From Paraspadella gotoi (lineage: Eukaryota > Chaetognatha): a DNA stretch of 64,000 bases. The translations under genes and the position numbers were made by a program. Numbering within the stretch: position 1 is the stretch's first letter; every line of letters starts with the position of its first letter. The DNA lies in assembly GCA_051294375.1 (NCBI GenBank), contig CM119269.1:4497098-4561097 (forward strand), read 5' to 3'. Positions 58,201 through 64,000 of this stretch are shown piece by piece. The notes under the pieces were generated by a model. It made no database searches. It had not been told where the DNA came from and saw only the letters and a list, made by a program, of their open reading frames with translations.

Positions 58201-61200
58201 CAACTAAGGTGGGGGGGGGGTTGAGAAATGAATTTTTAACTGGTTTAGACAAGGTTAACGAGTTAAAAACAAAAGCCTCGCGTTTACTTCCTGGTTGAGC
58301 GATTGGGGGGTTTGCTTCGGGAAGACGTCACAACGAAGAACGCCCCGCACGACCGAGTAAATCTCCACGTACACGTCTTTGTCCTCAAGGAGGCGCGCGA
58401 CGTTGTCCGTAACAGTGGACTTTTGATCCTCGCACACTCTACGATGCGGCCACCTGATTCGTACATGAATAACTAGTACTGTAAGATAGAAACTTAACCC
58501 AAACGAAACTGTTGGCTTAGATTTTGATTTTAAAATACATACCCCTCGTAGGAGTCGGCACATATTCCTTTAAGGCAAAATTCCATAGCCTGAAACGGCT
58601 GGAATTTAATGGAATCCGGAATTTGAAAGAGACAATCGGGTGGAAGTTCCACTTCGTTTCCGTAATCGACGAAGAACACGCGAATCAATGAACGTTCTGT
58701 AAGAATTCAATATCTGACTAGTGACAACATAAGTTTCTCGATGTGACTCCCGACAGTTAAAATAATAGTTTTTATAATAATAAATAATATTAGATAATAT
58801 AATAATAAAAAAATCAAGCTTTCCAAAAAAAAAGAATGATGACAACGAGCATGAAAAATTTTGTATAAAAACAATTAGAATTTAAATTTATAGTATATTT
58901 CTTCTACTTTTTGGCATCCACCTTAAAACTGACCTTCGCGAGCGTTTAGATTATTTCTGGGTAAAATAATCGCTCGGTACAATTTTCCATCTCCCTCTCC
59001 GTTGAGGTCCAGCCATTGTCCGAGGCACAATGTACTTGGTTCGACCTAAATATGAGCATTTATAGCAATCAATATAAGTTTGGAAATAATTTATTTTATG
59101 TTACCACTTACATTAACAAGAGGCCTGTGTATGACATTAGGATTGTTGCATTCAATGTCGAACAACTGCATTAGTTGTCTTGTCTCGTCTTCGGAATAGA
59201 TTCCCCAAAATCGCTCGGGGGACACCACCCACGTGACTCTAATAGGGATAATTGTCCTGTCATGGAATTAAAAACAAGTAAATAATCTCCTTTTCAAAAA
59301 TAGCATTATGATTATCTAGCGATGCGCTCGATCAAAGATAGCGAACTGCAGTTTTCCCTAATTAATGAACTTTATTATCCTTCGGGTCACTTGCAGGTGC
59401 CAGTTTCTCAAGTCAAATAATAAAACTGAAACGACTAGTCCTGGTTATCGCATAATAAAAAATGTGGTCCTTAATAATTATAGTGGCCGCTTTTCCGTTC
59501 AAGGGAACTTCTTTGCCAGTTTGGGATGGGGATGATCAAACAGACCCCACATTAATTGCCGACCTATTTGAAGGTGACATAAAACTGACACCGAATTCAA
59601 ATCCGTCAACATGGAATTCAAGAAAAGATCAGAAATATCGATGGCCAGGGGGAAAAATACGATATCATATTTCCAAAGATTTTGAAGACAAGGCAAGTTC
59701 TGATGGAAATATTTTATCAGAAATTATACTTCGTGAATGATTTATTTAAAAAAAAAATACAGACATGGACGCTTCGCATGATTAAACAAGCCATGTCAAG
59801 GCTAGAAGAAAAAACTAAAGTAGGTTCAAAACCATGCCTTACATTCGAAGAATACGAACCTAACGATGTCGACAACAAGGACTACATAAACGTCATTATG
59901 GGTGGGTTATCATATATTATACAGAGCACAATTTTTTTTAAAAGTTAATGTAGGGTGATTTTGACCGTTCAGCGAAGCCTAAATAACTCTTCAATACAGC
60001 TGGTGGATGTTGGTCTTTCGTGGGTCGTCAAGGAAAAGAGTTTGGAGATGGAGGACGTCAAAACCTTTCCCTGGCGAATGGATGCTGGAGCGCAGGAACC
60101 ATTATGCACGAATTTTTGCATGCAGCAGGTCGGTTGATCGTCAAGAATGTCAACTGTTTTATGTGTTGGAAAAATAACTTCTCTGGATTTTTAAAAAAGG
60201 ATTTTGGCACGAGCAATCGCGCTACGACAGAGATCAGTACGTAACAATCAACTGGGACAACATTCCTAAGGACAAATGGAATAACTTTCTGAAGTATACA
60301 TTTGAAGAAACTGAAAACTTAAATCGTCCGTACGATTACGAAAGCGTCATGCATTATAGTAAGAAAAATACTGTTACATATTAGCAAGTGTGCTGGCTAA
60401 GACCTCTTCAGAAAATTTCATGGTCAACTTTATTGGAAAGGTGCCTACGGGTTTGCGATTGATAGAAATGTTAAGACAATAATTCCAAAAAAACCGAACG
60501 TTAAGATTGGTCAGAGAACCCATCTAAGCGCCAACGACATTAAAGGTAATTACATATTTTAAATTTTCCAAATATTACTCAATTCCAATCTGTAAAAACT
60601 TGTGCTTGAAAATGACCATTTTTCAGCTCTTTCCTTAACGATTTTTACGATATTGGGATTCAGAAATACAGTTGTACTACAACTGTCTCGAAAACATGGG
60701 AGAATGGGGCTGCGATTTCGAGGATGAGGGCGGATGTCACGGATGGAGACAAGAATCGGACGACGATTTCGATTGGAAAATAGTTCAAGGAATGACGATG
60801 TCTTCCGATACAGGACCAACAGATGATCATACCTTCGGCGATTGGCACGGGCACTTTGCTTACATAGAGGTTACAACTTAAAACAAAATAACTAGTATTG
60901 GAAGGCATTTAAAATATTTCCTAAAAATATTCACAGGTGACAGATCAGGAGGAAAATGAAACGGCGACAATAGTTTCTCCCACAATACACGGAGAATCTT
61001 GTCTCTCCTTTTGGTACAACATGTACGGAAGAGATATTGCGAGTCTTAAGGTAATAAAAATATTTAAAAAAATATTAAAAGCATAAGGATCGTCGCAATC
61101 CCATAGCAAAAATCGGGACCCATAACAAACTTTGATACTCAAAAAATCAAATTTTATAATTATACTGAAAAACTAAGTTTTATACATAAACTTGACTTAA

Positions 61201-64000
61201 TATATAAAAAATAAAATTAGCTTAGAAGTATAAAAATAAAACGAATATCAAATTACAAGGGACAAACGGATACAAAATTCTAGAGGAAAAAAAAAGAAAA
61301 ACAAGAGAAAAAAAAATAGATAAAAAAAAATAAATAAATTTGTTAAATATAAAAAAAAACAAAGAGAGATCAAACATTTAAAATATATCATTTTAGTTTT
61401 TAAAGCACATCGATGATGAGAAGCCATATCTAAATTTTCAGCTTCATACAATCCCAAAATCGTCTAAAGAACAAGCGATTGAGACGATAAAAATGTTTCA
61501 TTGAATATATTTTAAAGCTTTTTTAAAAAGTTAATTACACCTTCAGGTTATTCACCGAAAAGGGAGTTCTGACTTCACCTTGTTCGAGAGGACTGGGTCT
61601 CAAGGAACAGAATGGCTTAATTTCCAAAAAACCATTGCTGATGACGAGGAATACGAAATCCGGTTTACCGCCAACAAAGGAAAAGGAAACCTTGGCGACA
61701 TTGCAATCGACGACGTTAAAATAGCAAAAGGAAAATGTTAAAGCTTGTAAATGCTTGTAAATGTAATGACTCTTATTTCAGTTTCTTTGGAGCATTTAAA
61801 ATTGGTTGAAATATATCCATTCATCACTAAACCAAAAAAATTATTAAGGTCACTAATGTTTCGGTAGGGTTCGTATCGCTATAAGTTTAAAATGACCACT
61901 TTAAAGTGAGAATTGTTCATGACCTCAGATTAGAATCCATACATTAATCACTGCTTACAAAGTATTTATAGGAAAATAGAAAATATTTTAAAAAATGAGA
62001 GTTAACTTTGAATTTAGACCTCATATGACTTGAGAGAGGCCGTAAATTAAATTTCGCACACTTTCTCTGTCTTTGTTTCTCTCCTAAAAGATAAAAAGTC
62101 GGGGCATTTTTGATCGCTCTTCTCTGCAACCTTTCGTAAAATTTATAATCGTAAAATTGAATCTAATGTATCGATAAACCCGGGCCTCTTAGGATATTTG
62201 AAGCAAAAATAACATTTTTTAAAAGCGAATCCACAAATGAGAATCAAAAACTAAGTGATGATAGTGTTTACCAGTAACTGAGTACCAGCTACTTAAAACT
62301 AAAATATTGAAAGTTTTAATGATATTCATATGTATTATTTCACGTAAACCTTTATTTCTTTTAGTTCACTAAACCGGTGCAGAGAATTCGGACCAGAGAG
62401 AAAATACTAATTGTTCCCCCTTTTTATCAATCTGCTTCTATGGATATTATTTGCCACTTTCAAATTACCTTCTTGGCGAAGGCGGTTTGACGCGTCTTGT
62501 CGGATAGTTGAGATCCAGGTGCTCGTCGTCATCGTACTTTCCGGCGCGAGCGTCTCTTTTAACGTCGGCGAGGAATTTCTGGGCCTCTTCAACCGTCATC
62601 TTCTCGTACTGGTTGATCGGGTTACTCCTCATTCCACCGCGCCATCCGCTGATGATCTGTTCCAGTTTGAGAGAGAGAAGTACAGGCGGCAACACCTGAG
62701 GTGGGGGGAGAGGTTAGCGACCACAATTTTCACGAAAGAAAATCAGCTAAATAAGCCGATAAGAACGAACCTGATCTGCGTCCATTGGGACTCTCGGCCT
62801 GAACTCGACAAAGGACTTCGAACCCTCGAATTCCACGTCCAAAGAGAATAGTTTCATGACCTGCGGTCCAAGGTTTTTCGCAAAGAATTCTAAAATTCTT
62901 TCTTTGTAGAGCGGCCCGAGCGCTTCGTCAAAGCCTAGTACATATGATTAGTGATGAAGCGTGACAATTACTTACGTACGTTTGCCAAAATAAAATCAAT
63001 TTGAAACGTTGAAAATAAGCTGAGATTTTGTTTCTCTGAATTATTATGATTTAAATCATTTTCAAAAATCCAGCGTGATGATGACGAACATTAGCCGATT
63101 TTTTTTCTAAATTGGAAATTTAGGGCTGAAAAAAAACATTCTACAGGACGCTGTCGCAACACCAAGTTTAACTTCGAAAAAAAAAAAAAATTGTTTAAAA
63201 ATAGTGCTTTTGAAAAAAATTAAAAACCGACAATATGCACTGGCCAGTTAAAAGCTTCTAATAAATTAAGAACTGAAATCAGATTCGTATGTATATATGT
63301 ATAGCGTTAACTGTACACATTAACTATTGATAAATTAACAAATAACGACCATAAGTCATTCAATTCTTTTTGCCCCCCCCCTCCGCACCCCCGCTTTTTG
63401 CGTTTCGACTTGGCCTCAGATCGCAAAGATCGCACATCCCAAGAAATTAAAAAATCCGCCGTAATCACCTCTCAAGAAAACGGTGGTGCGAGGATCCCGA
63501 TTGCTCATTTCCTTTTGCCGGTGACGTAGACCGTCGCCACTCTCGTCGCCAGCGACGCGGACGAAGTAGTTTGGGTAAAAAGCGCCCGCGATGAGAAGCT
63601 TGAGGAAGAAGTCGCGCTTGCTCAGCGGATCCGACGATGTTGTCATGGAGATGGAAGTTGAGGCGTCCGAAGGGTGCAGGTTGAACCGATCGAGTCGACG
63701 CCAAACTTCTTGCACCTAAGGTCATGGGACAAATAAATTATTATAGAACAAATGATAACGGTTTTTCTAATAACATTTTTATACAGAAGCATCAATTAAA
63801 AATCGCTGGAATTGTGGCCATATATACATCACAACCTACCTGTTTGTCGACGTCCTTGAGCCGACGCACGTCAACACCGTTGTCTCGTTCCCATCGACGC
63901 TCGTAGCTCGGATCGTAGAAGCAGTTGTCCGTCGTCTTTTTTTTCCAACACTGGTAGGCGTTGAGGGAGGCGATAAGGTCGCTCTCGGTCTGGTTGCTCC
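55234..64000 (-). CDS. TDRD9: TDRD9 / spindle-E piRNA-pathway DExH helicase, C-terminal two thirds
   Basis: Germline RNA helicase with a Tudor domain that silences transposons with Piwi proteins; the ATPase core lies beyond the right edge. Exons: 64000..63840 (cut by the edge), 63715..63469, 62934..62771, 62695..62469, 59256..59112, 59045..58934, 58696..58543, 58453..58288, 58203..58066, 57844..57623, 57550..57389, 57302..57123, 56031..55861, 55776..55711, 55629..55234, phases all consistent. Seen: helicase-associated region ([40 protein letters not shown]); extended Tudor with [17 protein letters not shown], then [10 protein letters not shown] and core [21 protein letters not shown]-terminal block [18 protein letters not shown]; and an RG-rich tail ([12 protein letters not shown]), a possible dimethylarginine site. 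Intron 59257-62468 contains the astacin gene on the other strand; intron 56032-57122 holds a foldback element. Confidence 0.88.
56061..56683. mobile_element. Long foldback element in a TDRD9 intron
   Basis: Termini TACGTTAAGGCGTAGT and ACTACGCCTTAATGTA are inverted with one mismatch. The interior stays complementary towards a centre near 56370: TTCATTAAGTGGGTCAAAAATT against AATTTTTAACCCACTTAATGAA, and CGTCATAAAAAGTTGGTAAA against TATCAACTTTTGACG. The whole 623 bp can therefore form one imperfect hairpin. No protein is encoded. Confidence 0.85.
59462..61741 (+). CDS. Astacin metalloprotease with MAM domain (meprin-like), nested in TDRD9
   Basis: Secreted zinc endopeptidase. Exons 59462..59692, 59763..59901, 60000..60128, 60200..60358, 60441..60545, 60664..60869, 60937..61050 and 61547..61741; 1278 nt, 425 aa. 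Signal peptide [17 protein letters not shown], short propeptide with FEGDI (the aspartate-switch motif), then the catalytic domain: [40 protein letters not shown] with the three zinc-binding His, and the Met-turn SVMHYS, where the Tyr is the fifth ligand. A MAM domain follows ([42 protein letters not shown]). It ends at the MAM domain, with no membrane anchor, so it is probably released. Intron 1 has a GC-AG type donor (AAG/GCAAGT). It lies entirely in a TDRD9 intron on the opposite strand. The substrate is unknown. Confidence 0.93.
61742..62468. other. Remainder of the TDRD9 intron, no gene seen
   Basis: AT-rich 3' flank of the nested astacin gene. Confidence 0.5.
62935..63468. other. TDRD9 intron, nothing recognised
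   Basis: AT-rich intron sequence; a C-rich run at about 63371-63395. Confidence 0.5.

Noticed and set aside
1-64000. tRNA or rRNA genes
   Set aside because: Only tRNA-like SINE fragments were seen; no complete cloverleaf or rRNA segment could be supported by reading.

Overview
The window is animal nuclear DNA, AT-rich outside exons, with intron-dense genes: GT-AG introns often under 100 bp, plus a few kb-scale introns full of repeats. The gene set is metazoan: clathrin light chain, DAAM formin, a Draper/MEGF10-type EMI-EGF receptor, an astacin-MAM protease, TDRD9, syntaxin-6, SLC22, SLC35-like, ALG1 and NSUN4. A mitochondrial alternative oxidase and an AA15-type LPMO, both absent from vertebrates, point to an invertebrate, perhaps aquatic. 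The phylum cannot be fixed from this sequence. Exon models were built by hand; almost every join closes in phase, and model lengths fit the families.

Layout. 0.2-1.45 kb: Thr/Pro-rich probable secreted protein (-). 3.8-5.7: clathrin light chain (-). 6-7.3 and 9.2-9.8: dispersed repeats. 7.6-9.1: first three exons of an MFS transporter (-). 11.7-12.2: C-terminal half of an AA15 LPMO (-). 12.6-13.0: N-terminal half of a calmodulin-like protein (-). 13.7-14.0: last MFS exon (-). 14.4-16.0: C-terminal part of the Draper-like receptor (+). 16.9-17.2: C-terminal half of the calmodulin-like protein (-). 17.9-21.1: middle of the Draper-like receptor (+). 23.5-24.2: N-terminal part of syntaxin-6 (-). 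24.7-28.2: AOX and NSUN4 (-). 29.1-33.8: DAAM (-). 34.9-36.1: C2H2 zinc-finger protein (+). 36.8-37.6: N-terminal part of the Draper-like receptor (+). 39.2-43.3: SLC35-like transporter (-). 45.3-47.4: F-box/LRR protein (-). 48.2-50.8: SLC22 transporter (-). 51.1-54.8: ALG1 (-). 55.2 to the right edge: TDRD9 (-), with an astacin-MAM protease (+) nested in an intron at 59.5-61.7.

The main observation is that between about 7 and 38 kb the sequence is scrambled in blocks. Three genes (Draper-like receptor, calmodulin-like, MFS) are cut into pieces that keep their strand but lie in the wrong order. Four inter-block joins all match splice phase and give full-length proteins (1066, 149 and 507 aa). 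All four imply that the true order is the exact reverse of the order shown, with orientation unchanged. Two more genes (LPMO, syntaxin-6) lose the ends this model predicts. Related satellite DNA lies at several breakpoints. A scaffolding error (contigs placed in reverse order without reverse-complementing) is the simplest explanation; a real rearrangement needs excluding with long reads.

Functional links: NSUN4 and AOX are nearly contiguous mitochondrial genes on one strand, with a splice-acceptor-like site just before a better AOX start, so they may form a trans-spliced operon. ALG1 and SLC22 are also closely spaced. Other repeats include a perfect 80-bp palindrome, a 0.6-kb foldback element, two non-autonomous TIR elements and tRNA-like SINE copies.
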